From Artemia franciscana (Eukaryota > Arthropoda > Branchiopoda > Anostraca > Artemiidae): a DNA stretch of 64,000 bases. This document shows positions 12,578 to 23,620 of this stretch, one piece after another; within the stretch, counting starts at the first letter, position 1; each line of letters starts with the position of its first letter. Under the pieces are notes generated by a model. It ran no database searches. It was not told the origin of the DNA and saw only the letters and a list, made by a program, of their open reading frames with translations. The DNA is taken from assembly GCF_032884065.1 (NCBI RefSeq), contig NC_088873.1, positions 3,863,604 to 3,927,603 of the forward strand, written 5' to 3'. The position numbers and the translations under genes were made by a program.

Positions 12578-14016
12578 ATGTATTTTTCTATGCCTTAACT
12601 GTTCAGATTCTTTCATCATCATGCATAAACTTGCATGGCGTCATTGTAATTTTGATTTGTCTTCTAACCGCTAATTTAGGTGTACAATATTTTTGTTTGC
12701 GATTCCATGTGTTTCTCGGTGTCGCTTTTAGCTCTCGCTGTCGCATCCATCATAGGTATCAAATATGATATAATTATTCCTGGGATAAATTATAACCCGT
12801 TTCCTTTAAACCTTTCCTTGCGGCATCCTCTCACCCCATTCGAGGATGACCTGCATTTATGCGACCCTCTAACCTTAAAAATTAAAATTACAACTTACCA
12901 CTATACATCTTGAAGAGGTGGATTCAAGGATTAAGAAAGCAATCAGAAAGCAATTAAAAAGAAAGAAAGAAAGGACAAAGTATTTATAAAGAACAAAAAG
13001 AATGAAAACAAAACTGAATCATGCAAAGAATAACTCCATATTGTTTGAATAAAAAAGAAATTAAATATATTAATTTTTTCAGGTGCTTCCAAGTTTCGCA
13101 ATCTTTACTTCAAAAGTCATAATTGTACAAGTGAAACTAAGCAAGGCGTCTGTCAGTCTGGTAATTAGAAGAAACGAAAAAAACTAAGGTGTAGAAATAA
13201 GAGCTTAATGGGGCACTATAGGAGTAAAAAGGACGTGAAAAACCGGTCAGCAGGTAGACAAAAGTGAAAACCCATTTTTTTTTTCTTTTTGGACAAGCTA
13301 GCACTGGTAGCCAACGCAATTTTAGACCATAGACAATTCAAAATTAGGTATACCTTTGTTATTTAAGAATTTGGAATCATAAACATAAAGCTGTGAATCT
13401 TCTGCAACCTAAAAATTTTAAACAAGCTAGGAAGACGACGTGAATTATAGCAGTAAACATAGGGTCTTTTAAGGGGGTATTTGAGGCCCTATTGTCATTT
13501 AATATCTATTTAAAAAGGAATGGACACGAACTAATTTCATGGTTGGGGAGGGGGATATAAGGGGACTGAAAAAGAGATCAAAATAGGTGAATTGTGCAAA
13601 AACAGGACTAGATGAAAAATGTGTTAATTTTTTAATATTACGAAAGGTGAGGATGGGTCAATGTGAATCAGCAATCATTTTTTTTTCTTCACCAGAAATA
13701 CATCCAATGCTTTCCTGCTATAGCAAAATTTATAATTTTTTCTATATACTCTATAGCCTTACTGAAGATTGGGATGAACCCATTTAAACAAGCATCATCT
13801 CCATTGGACACATCTAAAATCATTTGAACATCAAGGAATTTTCAATCCGGACGCTTGAGTCCAGTGCTTGAAGTCTAGTGTTTTAATGAGTGTTTACGAC
13901 CCAGCTACCCAGATGCTTGTAAGCCTCCCGAACCATGGCCCCGAGGATTCTTTGCATATTTTTGGATGGGTGATGAGTAAGTCTTTATTAATTGTCACTA
14001 TATAACGGTAATATCA
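12578..14016. other. No supported gene
   Basis: An open frame at 12680-12913 (+) begins just after a CTAATTTAG acceptor-like site and has a hydrophobic stretch (FSVSLLALAVASIIG), so a small secreted peptide cannot be excluded, but there is no homology I recognise and no supporting exon. The rest is AT-rich DNA. Confidence 0.45.
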
Positions 14017-14273
14017 TGTTACATTGTTAGAAATATCATCAAATGGATTGAATAGGTTTTAGACAGATTTTTATCAAATGGATTGAATGGGTTTCATTAC
14101 CATGTCAGTTATTGAATATATTTTTGTCACATTATTTTTCGACACATTGTTAGGAATTTCATCAAATGGGTTGAATACGTTTTAGTCACATTGTTAGTCA
14201 TTGATTATGTTTTAGCAATATTATGTTTGTCACATTGTTAGGAATATCATTAAATGGATTGAATATGTTTTAG
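14017..14273. repeat. Imperfect tandem repeat
   Basis: The words TCACATTGTTAGGAATATCA and AAATGGATTGAATA recur three to four times with spacing of roughly 60-110 bp. Copies differ by substitutions and length, so the array is old. No coding potential. Confidence 0.75.
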
Positions 14274-14588
14274 GGGGAAATATCAACATTTCAAATAGCA
14301 GCCCTTATAAATGCGCAGATTGGATCTGTTCGTGGAAATTATCCCGGTTTAGTATGGATTTCTTTCAAAATCGACTTTAATCAAGCGTTAAAAACATTTA
14401 AAAAATAGATTTAACTTAGGTCACACACAGAAACATGCGAAGGAGAGTATTTTGGAATGATGGCATAAATATGAAGCAAATGACTTGTGAGGGCAACTTA
14501 AAATTCACTTAAACAATTGTAAAAATAAAGGGATTTGAAGAGGGTATATGTTTGCGACTTAGGTTTATACATAGTTCCTTTGTTTTGC

Positions 14589-14941
14589 CTGTGTAGAATC
14601 CTTGCGGTACACTGGACCGATAGAGTAACAAATGCCCAGATTAGGGCTGATACCGAACAACCACTGATAACCGACGAGATCAGAATGAAAAGATGGAAGT
14701 ATTGGGGTATATGAACTGTATGAGCGAAGGACGCCTCCCACACGATTTATGGTGTTGGACCCCTCCCGGCATTCGAAGGAGTGGAAAACAACGCAGTACA
14801 CTTGGCAGATCCCAGGAGAAAGAAGCAACGAGTCTCCGAACCACTTTGAGTGAACTTTGGTCTTTGGCACAAGATCGGTCAAGTTGGAGGTCAACCCTCA
14901 CTACCCTATGCGCCCTCAGTCGTAGGAGGGTCGAAGTCTAG
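14589..14941 (+). pseudogene. LINE reverse transcriptase C-terminus, fragment
   Basis: This piece encodes the tail behind the RT domain of a LINE of the type that ends in a W-PPG-RRxGRP pattern. The first part (14589-14712) reads LCRILAVHWTDRVTNAQIR then TEQPLITDEIRMKRWKYWG in one frame; a frameshift and stop near 14710 then move it to another frame: EGRLPHDLWCWTPPGIRRSG, ELWSLAQDRSSWRS and LCALSRRRVEV to a stop at 14941. All expected landmarks of this C-terminus (KRWKYWG for KRRWRWIGH, PPG, QDRxxWR, ALC) are visible. The catalytic RT part is absent. It differs from the LINE at 1938-3812. Confidence 0.85.
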
Positions 14942-15487
14942 GTAATTCCTTTGTCTTAGGTACTATTCTTTATATTGTTTAGGGTATACATATTAGAAAT
15001 ATCGTTTTGTGAGTAATACCTTGCTTATCACAATTTAGTCATTATTGTGATCGATGCTATTAAAGTTTTTTAGAGTCATTGTTTTATTTTCTTTATTAGT
15101 TTTGATTAATTTAAACGAAGTCAATGGAATAATGCTGATTCGCAAAAGATAAAGGTATCTTCTATGCGCTTTGTGTTGTGCCTCTACAAAAAAAGGGTAT
15201 GGGATCAAAATTTTGAGACAGTCATTAAATAAAAACTGGCGAAACCTAAAGGACTTGTCAGGCAATTTTCTTCCAGCATTTAAGAACGGGCGCTTGCACA
15301 AAATAATGCTTTTTCACAGAAAATGTAGCGTATTCTTGGTAAATTATTTCCATTTTGGAAGCACAATTTGCTTCGCAAAGAAATCAATTAGCACATTACG
15401 TATAGTATTAAGCAACTCCACAAATCTCATTTTTAGGCACACCATTCCATTTCTACGATTTCTTCAAGTGAAAAAGCATCCTGAGAT
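14942..15487. other. No gene seen
   Basis: A 109-codon open frame at 15171-15500 (+) lacks recognisable motifs, has skewed low-complexity composition and no splice context. I do not accept it as a gene. Confidence 0.5.
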
Positions 15488-15720
15488 GTTTGAAAGATGA
15501 AAGATGTAAGACGATGAATGAATACAAACAGTTTAAGCAAAAGGAATGGAAACAGTGTCTGAGATAAAGATGAATGAAAGTGAAGCAGAGACAGATCTGT
15601 AATTAGAAGGCATGTGGCAGCACGCATCACAACGAACCCTAAATGAAAGTGATGGACAACGAAATTAGCGGTAAGACGATAAGTGACAGCGAGGATCATA
15701 TCTAGTTGTAAATGAGAATG
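15488..15720 (+). pseudogene. Relic of 23-residue-repeat protein
   Basis: The plus strand reads NESEAETDL, stop, LEGMWQHASQRTL, then NESDGQRN with stops, then NEND: three NE starts exactly 23 codons (69 bases) apart. A fourth, frameshifted unit, NEYKQFKQKEWKQCLR, precedes them near 15515. The pattern matches the repeats at 6872-7099 on the other strand (NExxEQRxxRLEDMR), so both come from the same repeat-protein family. Several stops make it a pseudogene. The family C element starting at 15727 cuts it off on the right. Confidence 0.55.
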
Positions 15721-17087
15721 ACCAGCTGGGGGGGGGGGATTGGGGGCCGATTAATTCGGAAAAAATAGAAAAAATGAAATATTTTTAACTTACGAACGGG
15801 TGATGGGATCTTAATGAAATTTAATGTTTGGAAGGATATCCTGTCTCACAGCTCTTATTTTAAACCCCTACCAGATCCGGTGACATTGGGGGAGTTGGAA
15901 GGGGGAACCTGAAATCTTGAAAAACGATTACAGTGGAGGGATCGGGATGAAACTTGGTTGGAAAAATAAGCAGAAGTCCTAGATACGTTATTGACATAAC
16001 TGGGACGGATCTGCTCTATTTGGAGGAGTTGGGGGGAAGGGGGTTAATTCTGAAAAATTAGAAAAAATGAGGTATTTTTAACTTACGAAGGAGTGATCGG
16101 ATCTTAAATGAAACTTGAAGTTTAGAAGGACATCATGTCTCAGAGCTCTTATATTAAATCTCGACCTTATCCGATCAAGGGGAAGTTGGGGGGGGGCGGA
16201 ACCTAAAATCTTGGAAAATGCTTAGAGTGGAGGGATCGGGATGAAACTTGGTTGGAAAACAAGCACACGTCCTAGATACAGGATTGACATAACCGGAACG
16301 GATCTGCTCTCTTTAGGGGAGTTGGGGGGGGGGGTTAATTCTACAAAATTAGAAAAAATGAGGTATTTTTAACTTGCGAAAGAGTGATCGTATCTTAATG
16401 AAATTTCATATTTAGAAGGACCTCGAAACTCAGATCTTTTATTTTTTATCCCGACCGGGTCCAGTATCATTAAGGGGGGGGGGGCGAAAATCTTTGAAAA
16501 CGCTTAAAGAGGAGATATCAGGATGAAACTTGGTGGAAAGAATAAGCACAAGTCCAAGATAGGTGACTGATATAACCGGACCGGATCCACTCTCTTTCTT
16601 GGAGTCTGGGAGGGGGGAGTAATTTGGAAAAATTAGAAAAATGAGGTATTTGTAACTTACAAACGGGTGATCAGATCTTAGTAAAATTTGATATCTAGAA
16701 GGATCATATTAATACCGACCAGATCCGGTGACATTGAAGGGAGTTGGAGGGGGAAGCCGGAATTTTTGGAAAACGTGAAATCGAGGTATCTTACGAATGG
16801 GTGATCGGATCTCAATGAAACTTGATATATAGAAGAATCTTATGTCTCTGATGCTCCATTTTCAATTCGAATCGGATCCGGGGACATAGAGGGTTGAAAG
16901 GGGGAAAGAGAAATCTTGGAAACCGGAAATCGTTGGAAAACGCTTAAAGTGGAGATATCGGGATGAAATTTGATGGGAAGAATAAGCACAAGTTACAGAT
17001 ACGAGATTGACATAAACGGTACGGATCCGTTCTCTTTGAGGGAGCTGGGGGTTGTTACTTTTGAAAAATTAGAAAAATTGAGGTATC

Positions 17088-18800
17088 AAACAGTTCGTGG
17101 TAACGAACTGTAGTAAGGAGCGACCCGGCTCAATAGTAACCAAAACTCTAAAAAATGGAATTTTGATACCAATAGCTATATCAAAAGAATCGCATTTTAA
17201 TGCTGGTTTTAAATATATAAGTTTCATCAAGTTTAGTCTTACCCATCAAAAGTTACGAGCCTGAGAAAATTTGCGTTATTTTAGAAAATAGGGGGAAACA
17301 CCCCCTAAAAGTCATAGAATCTTAACGAAAATCACACCATCAGATTCAGCGTATCAGAGAACTCTATTGTCGAAGTTTCAAGCTCCTATCTACAAAAATG
17401 TGGAATTTTGCATATTTTGCCAGAAGGCAGATCACGGATGCGTGTTTATTTGTTTTTTTGTTTTTTTTTTTTTTTTTCCCAGGGGTGATCGTATCGACCC
17501 AGTTGTCCTAGAATGTTGCAGGAGGGCTCATTCTAACGGAAATGAAAAGTTCTAGTGCCCTTTTTAAGTGACTAAAAAAATTGGAGGGCACCTAGGCCCC
17601 CTCCCACGCTAATTATTTTCCCAAAGTCAACGGATCAAAATTCTGAGATAGCCATTTTATTCAGCGTAGTCGAAAAACCTTATAACTATGTCTTTGGGGA
17701 CGACTTACTCCCCCACAGTCCCCGTGGGAGGGGCAACAAGTTACAAACTTTGACCTGTGCTTACATATAGTAATGGTTATTGGGAAGTATACAGGCGTTT
17801 TCAGGAGGATTTTTTTGGTTGGGGGGAGGGGTTGAGAAGAGGGGGATATGCTGGGGGAACTTTCCATCGAGAATTTGTCATGGGAGAAGAAAACTTCCAT
17901 GAATGGAGAGCAGGATTTACTAGCATTATTTAAAAAAAAAATTAAAAAATAAATGTGAAAAAGCTTTTTCACCTGGAAGTAAGGAACAGCAATAAAACTT
18001 AAAACAAACAGAAATTATTACCCATACAAGGGGCTCACCTCCTTATGATACCTAGCTCTTTACGCTAAAGTATTTTTAGTAATTTCAACTATTTATGCTA
18101 CGGCTTTTGTGATTCAGGGGTCATTCTTAATGAATTGGGATAAAATTTAAGCTTTAGTGTAAAGAGCGAGGTACTGACGATGGGGCGAATCCCCTCATAT
18201 ATATAATAAAAACATGAGAATACAAAAGTTCTTTACGTAAGCTAATTTATAAGTTACGTAAATCTTTTACCAATAAAAAGATTCGTAAGAAATTAAAAGT
18301 TCTAGTTGCCTTTTTAATTAACCAAAAAATCGGAGGGCAACTAGGCTTCGCCCCCGCTCTTTTTTTCTCAAAATCATTCGATTAAAATTATGAGAATGCC
18401 ATTTAGCACCCCCCCCCAAAAAAAAAAAATATGCAAAATTTCGTTTTGATTATTCCTCTGCGGAGAGCCAAAATCAAAACATGCATTGATTCAAAAACGT
18501 TCAGAAATTAAATAAAAAAAACGAGTTTTTTTAACTGAAAGTAAGGAGCGACATTAAAACTTAAAACGTACAGAAATTACTTCGTATATGAAAGAGGCTG
18601 CTTCCTCATCAACGCCCCGCTCTTTACGCTAAAGTTTTTTACTGTTTTAAAAAGAAGAATTGAGAGAAAGAGTCAAACTTTAGCGTAAAGAGCGGGGCGT
18701 TGATGAGGAAGCAGCCTCTTTCATATACGAAGTAATTTTTGTGCGTTTTAAGTTTTAATGTCGCTCCTTACTTTCAGTTAAAAAAACTCGTTTTTTTTAT
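17088..18800 (+). mobile_element. Family A element, nearly complete, inserted in a family C array
   Basis: The left flank reads GAGGTA and the right flank TTTTTAACTT, which together restore the family C unit, so the boundaries are set by the interrupted host sequence. The insertion starts TCAAA then CAGTTCGTGGTAACGAACTG (17091-17110). A body of about 900 bp follows (blocks near ACGAGCCTGAGAAAATTTGC and CCAGGGGTGATCGTATCGA), then an inner worn hairpin (17975-18215), a linker (18216-18520) and the terminal hairpin (18521-18791). It encodes no protein and must be moved in trans, if at all. The same order of parts occurs at 40594-42290. I cannot assign a superfamily: the TC start would fit a Helitron but no CTRR end is seen. 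Confidence 0.82.
18521..18791. repeat. Near-perfect 271-bp hairpin of family A
   Basis: The left arm ACGAGTTTTTTTAACTGAAA continues to ACGCTAAAGTTTTTTACTG; the right arm is its reverse complement, from CAAACTTTAGCGTAAAGAGC to CAGTTAAAAAAACTCGT. Arms of about 120 bp are almost identical, with a short centre (about 18640-18680). A transcript would form a long double-stranded stem. Confidence 0.93.
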
Positions 18801-19580
18801 TTAATTTTTAACTTAAGGACGGGTGACCGGATCTTAATGAAATTTGATATTTAGAAGGAACTCATGTCTCAGAGCTCTTCTTTCAAATTCCGACAAGATC
18901 TGTTGACATTGGGGGAGCTGGTGGGGGAAACGAAAAATCTTAGAAAATGCTTATAAATGTCGTAGATACGTGACTGACGTAACCGGACTGGATTCGCTCT
19001 CTTTGGGGGAGTTAGGTGGAGGGGTCAGTGCTTTGGCAGGTTTGGTGCTTCTGGACGTGCTAGGACGATGAAAATTGGTAGACGTGCCAGGGAGCTGTAC
19101 AAATTGACTTGGTAAAGCGTTTTCCCCAATTCGAATATCTGGGGGGCTGAAGGGAGAGGAAAAATTAGAAAATTTGAGGTATTTTTAACTTGCGAGTGGG
19201 TGATCGGATCTTAATGAGTTTTGATACTTAGAAGGACCTCGTGACTCAGAGCTCTTATTTTAAATCCTGACCGGCATTAAGCCTCTTATTTTCCTTTTAA
19301 AGCAATCTATTCATTCTTAGAATTTTGCTAGAGCTCATACCATTTAAGCTCTTGGCTCTTGGCTCTTCCGACCTCGTCATAAGTGCCGTAAGAGCTCTTA
19401 GCTCTTGTTTTGGTTAAGATAATCAAACAACAGTAACCTAATTGTCATTTTAGTAAACTCCGTCCCCTTGCCTTCTTAGTTTCTTCTTAGTTTATTTTTA
19501 CAAATACCGTGTTGCATATATACGGCCGTTTTTAAATTGAAAAACGCTGCGTCTACCCAGCCTTTTAGCGTTAAAAAAAA

Positions 19581-20628
19581 ACAAGAGCTAAGAGCTCATA
19601 TGGCAGTTGTGACGAGGCGAGAAGAGCTAAGAGCCAAGAGATCATATGGTATGAGCTCTAACAAAATTCTATAAATCAATAGATTGATTTAAAAAGGAAA
19701 ATAAGAGGCTTAATGCCGGTCAGGATTTAAAATAAGAGCCCTGAGTCATGATGTCCTTCTAAATATCAAAATTCATTAAATTCAAAATTCTAAATATCAA
19801 ATTTCATTGAGATTCGATCACCCGTTCGTAAGTTAAAAATTCCTCATTTTTTAATATTTCCCACTAAGTTTCATCCCGATCCCTCCACTCTAAGTGTTTT
19901 CCAAGTTTTAGGTTTCCCCCTCCCAACTCCCCCCTCCCCCCAATGTCACCAGATCCGGTTAGGATTGAAAATAAGAGCTCTGAGACACGATATCCTTCTA
20001 AATATCAAATTTCATTGAGATCCGATCACCCGTTCGTAAGTTAAAAATTCCTCATTTTTTAATTTTTAAGAATTATCCCTCCCAACCACCCCAAAGAGAG
20101 CGGATCCGTTCCGGTTATGTCAATCATGTATCTAGGACTTGTGATTATTTTTCCCATCAAGTTTCATCATGATCCCCCCACTCGAAGTGTTTTCCAAGAT
20201 TTTGGGTTTCCCCTTCCCATATCCCCCCCCAATGTCGCCAGATCCGGTCAGGATTTAAAATAACAGCTCTGAGACACGATATCCTTCCAAACATCAAATT
20301 TCATTAAGATCTGATCAACAGTTCGTAAGTTAAAAATGCTTCAATTTTTCTATTTTTTCCGAATTAACCGGCCCCCACTCCCCCCCCCCAGATGGTCAAA
20401 TTGGGAAAACAACTAGTTCTAATTTAAGCTATTAAGCTAATTATTATGTATTAAGCTCCAATTTTATTTAGCTAATTTAAGCTAACCTGATACGCCTGCC
20501 AAATTTCATCGTCCTAGCTTACCTGGAAGTGCCTAAAGTAGCAAAACCGGGACCGACAGACCGACTGACAGACCGACAGAATTGGCGATTGCTATATGTC
20601 ACTTGGTTAATACCAAGTGCCATAAAAA
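19581..20628 (+). mobile_element. Family C element, plus strand, both ends present
   Basis: The left end is ACAAGAGCTAAGAGCTCATA followed by TGGCAGTTGTGACGAGGCGA; the right end has the GACAGACCGAC repeats, an 8-bp stem hairpin CACTTGGT-TAAT-ACCAAGTG (20602-20621) and GCCATAAAAA. Between them are roughly three tandem units. It lies head-to-head with the element at 15727-19408, only about 170 bp apart. The repeated GACAGACCGACAGA is a short microsatellite inside the element end. Confidence 0.82.
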
Positions 20629-21641
20629 TCAAATATTACGGGCACCAAAAGTAATACCAGCAAGAGAGAGATAAGAACCAAGGAACTCGTGCTTCAATTA
20701 ACAAAGATTCTTCACAACAGTATAAAGGTAAATATTGGTTCCAAATAAGAGACAGTTCTAGCTCAAATCTTTTCTTATTTTGCAGCTAGAAAAAAAATTG
20801 ATGTCGTTACCCCTGGTTTTCTGATGTTGTCTGCAGATTGGGTCTGCTGTTTATCTGTGTAGATAGAATCATAGACTACTCCCCAGCATAGCTTGGGGGG
20901 ATTGCTTGTGGGGGGGATTGCTTGGGCTGGTGATGTGAGTGAATTATTTAAAACACATTTGATGGATGTATTTGTTTAATTTTTCGTTTTATTTCTCCCC
21001 TGTTTTTCCTGGACATAGAGCTTTAGGGGGGGGGGCAAGTTGAAGTATTTTGTATGTAAATTATTGTTGATTTTGTAAATGTTTATATATTTCTTGTTTT
21101 TTTTCAGTAAATTCAATTCAGTTCAGATATAGCCTACACCAAAATAACATACGCTAAGGTCTAGATCATTTAATTTTGAAAATTGCGTGAATTCCACCCA
21201 AATTTTACTGGTTTTAAAATCGGTGCAAATTTCTATATGGCAATTGATGTTGAAAAATTCTTGTTTCTTTTACGTGACACGAAAGTACTACTGAAGCTAA
21301 ATTACACAATCAGAAAACGAAGTTCAAAAACCTGTGTATTCAGTCAATAAGCTGAAAACAGAAGCACAAATTTTGAAAGAAATAAATGTCAGTTCAATTA
21401 ACTTGCGATTTTACTTTTCAATTGCCCTAATGACAGATATTAGTTCACTATTTTAGTTATCGACTTTTGAATGAAAATCAACATTGCCATTTTGATACTG
21501 GTTAATTAGTCCATGTTGTCTTTGTTAGTTTGAATTTTTTCTTCGCTGTTTATCGTTTTTGTTTATTTATAATACTCCGTACTTTGTGTTTTTTATACTT
21601 TAACGGGTAATAAAGTTCATTCATTCATTAATTCATTTATC
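20629..21641. other. No gene; possible LINE 3' tail
   Basis: The end of this stretch, TAATAAAGTTCATTCATTCA at 21608-21627, looks like a polyadenylation signal followed by a short (TTCA)n tail, as in LINE 3' ends, but no coding part is attached. A second similar tail, AATTCAATTCAGTTCAG, ends near 21126. Otherwise AT-rich DNA. Confidence 0.45.
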
Positions 21642-23310
21642 ACGCAGTTCGCTGTAACGAACTGTAATTAAGGAGTGTCTCGGTACAATAGTAATCAAAC
21701 TCTAACAAACAGAATTGATTACAATAGATACGTCAAACGAATAGGTTTTTTCTGTTTATTCTAATTATATAAAACTTATTAAGTTTAATATTACCCATCA
21801 AACTACGAGTCTGAGAAAATTTTCCTGATTTTCGAAAAAGGGGGAACACTCCCAAAAAGTCAAGAAATCAAAAGGGAAATTGCACGGTCAGCAGAGGCGC
21901 CATTTGGGCCAAATCTTGGGGTGGGCATGGGGCATTTGACAGAACTTGAGACTAATATTATGTTTTCAAAGTTTACAATGATTAATAGCAAATAGCGTAA
22001 TTACCCCAAGGGTTGTCAGGTAATTACGCTCTTTGGCTAATACGCGTGCAGTTAGTTCAAATCATTTGAACAGAATGGATTATATTGGACATAATGGATA
22101 ATTATGGCCGGAAAAAGGCCCTTTGTGGTGGAAGCTTGGGCCCCCCTGAAAAATCTACCCCCCCCGCCCCCCCCCCCCCAAATGGCGCCTCTGACGGTCA
22201 GATTCAGCGTTTCAAAGAACCCTGTAGCTTTCTCATCTGCAATTTTTTTCTTTGTTTTTTTTTCCATGGGTGATCATATTGAACCAATGGTCCTAGAAGA
22301 TCTGAAGTAGGCTCATTCGAACAAAAATTGAAATATCTAGTGCCCTTTTTAAGCAAAAAAAAAGATCGGATGGTAACTAGCCTTCTATCACCCTTCTTTT
22401 TCCCCAAAATAATCTGATCAAACTTTTGAGATAGCCATTTTATTCAGCATAGTTGAAAGACCCAATAACTATGCCTTTGGGAATAACAAGACCCGCTCCC
22501 TACATCCCCTGGGGAAAGGGCTGTAAGTTATGAAAGTAGCCCATTGTTTAAACATGGTATTTGTTATTGGGCAGTATACATACATTTTTCTGCGGGGGAG
22601 GGACTTTTCACGGGTAGAATTTTCTACGGGGAGGCAAGTTTCTAGGGCTGATATTTCCTGGGTAAATTTTCTACGGGGATATTTTGTCAAAATTCCTCCA
22701 CGAATTTGTTTTACTTGTCTTACTGTCTCTTTGACGACTCAATTTTACATGTGACTATTTTCCAGGGATTTTTCAGCGGGGTCAGAATTATCTGGGGGGA
22801 TTTTTAGCGAGGGGGGATTTTTCGTGAGGAAAATTTTCCAGGGAAATTTTCCAGGGGAAAAACTTTTTATTTGGAAGGGGGGATTCCAGGCAAATGTTTT
22901 CCACAGGGAAGAGGTTGCTGGCATGATTAGAAAAAAATCAAGTAAAATACAAGTCTTCTTTAAAATGAAAATAGGGTAAGGAAATTTTCCATGCGGAATT
23001 GTCCGCAAGAAATCTTCCTGAAGGGGATTTTCAGCGTTGATGGAATTGGGAGAGAGTATTTTACGCGGGAGATTTTTCGCGGGAGGAAGTCTTCATGGAG
23101 GAATTTTTCGTTTGGAGGATTTTTCATCGAGGTGGGAGGCGGCTTTCCCGATGTTGTTTGAAAACGATCAGATTTTTTTTTTTAAATAAGTTTTTTTTAA
23201 CTGAAAGCAAGGAGTTAAATTATTACTTAAAACGAACAGAAATTATTCCGTATGTAATGGGAGCTGCCCCATCCTCAATACCTCGTTCTATATGTCCAGT
23301 GGACTTATAT
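21642..23310 (+). mobile_element. Family A element with a nested MITE
   Basis: The 5' palindrome is CAGTTCG-CTGTAA-CGAACTG at 21645-21664. The body matches the 17088 and 40594 copies but is older, with many G-rich indels (22560-23150). Near 21884 it is interrupted by a 302-bp hAT-type MITE. The 3' part 23190-23310 holds only the left arm of the family hairpin (AACTGAAAGCAAGGAG to ATACCTCGTTCT). Non-coding. Confidence 0.75.
21892..22193. mobile_element. hAT-type MITE with intact 8-bp target duplication
   Basis: Terminal inverted repeats CAGAGGCGCCATTTGGG (17 bp) at both ends. The 8-bp sequence ACGGTCAG stands immediately left (21884-21891) and right (22194-22201). The pre-insertion sequence is confirmed by the family A consensus, where CATCAG is followed by ATTCAGCG. 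An 8-bp duplication and CAG-starting ends are features of the hAT superfamily. No transposase is encoded, so it moved with a transposase from elsewhere. The right side carries long C-runs (22158-22180). Confidence 0.93.
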
Positions 23311-23620
23311 GCAAAATGGGGGACTGAATTTGCTTGAAGTCACAGGCGAACAAGTGTCCTAGGCCTAATAGACTTTGCTTGACTGTTTGTAGTCTAAAGA
23401 TGGAATACCGTGTCATAGGATACGGTATTCACAATAAGGTTTTATCTTTACCACTTCTTTTACAATAATTGAAATACGTAGCATAAGATTGAAAAAGAAG
23501 ATAACCACATATAAAACAGGACAAACCCAAGGTGTTGCTGCAACAACATAATTGGCTTATGTAATATGTCATTCGAAAACAAACAGAAAGGGCTAAGAAT
23601 AAAAAATAAATCTCCCCCTC
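23311..23620. other. No gene; small inverted repeat
   Basis: GAATACCGT at 23403-23411 and ACGGTATTC at 23422-23430 form a 9-bp stem with a 10-base loop. Nothing else is supported. Confidence 0.55.

Larger units (their letters stand above)
15727..19408 (-). mobile_element. Family C element, minus strand, split by a family A insertion
   Basis: Read on the minus strand the element begins at 19408 with ACAAGAGCTAAGAGCTCTTA, passes a block with the complement of TAATGCCGGTCAGG, then tandem units of about 288 bp. Repeated landmarks on the plus strand are GGTATTTTTAACTTACGAA, GGGTGATCGGATCTTAATGA and AGAGCTCTTATTTTAAAT, recurring near 15860, 16143 and 16432. Unit G-runs on the plus strand reach 12. 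The array is interrupted at 17088-18800 by a family A element and resumes in register at about 18801. The usual other end (CAAGTGCCATAAAAA) is missing, so it is truncated at 15727. Non-coding. Confidence 0.8.

Noticed and set aside
12680..12913. 77-codon ORF with signal-peptide-like start
   Set aside because: One acceptor-like site and a hydrophobic stretch are not enough; no homology or second exon seen.
17088..18800. Calling family A a Helitron because it begins with TC
   Set aside because: No CTRR end with a preceding short hairpin is visible and the A/T flank rule cannot be verified at the right end.
15720..20630. CRISPR-like array because of regular repeats
   Set aside because: Units of about 288 bp without short direct repeats and unique spacers; clearly eukaryotic transposon DNA.
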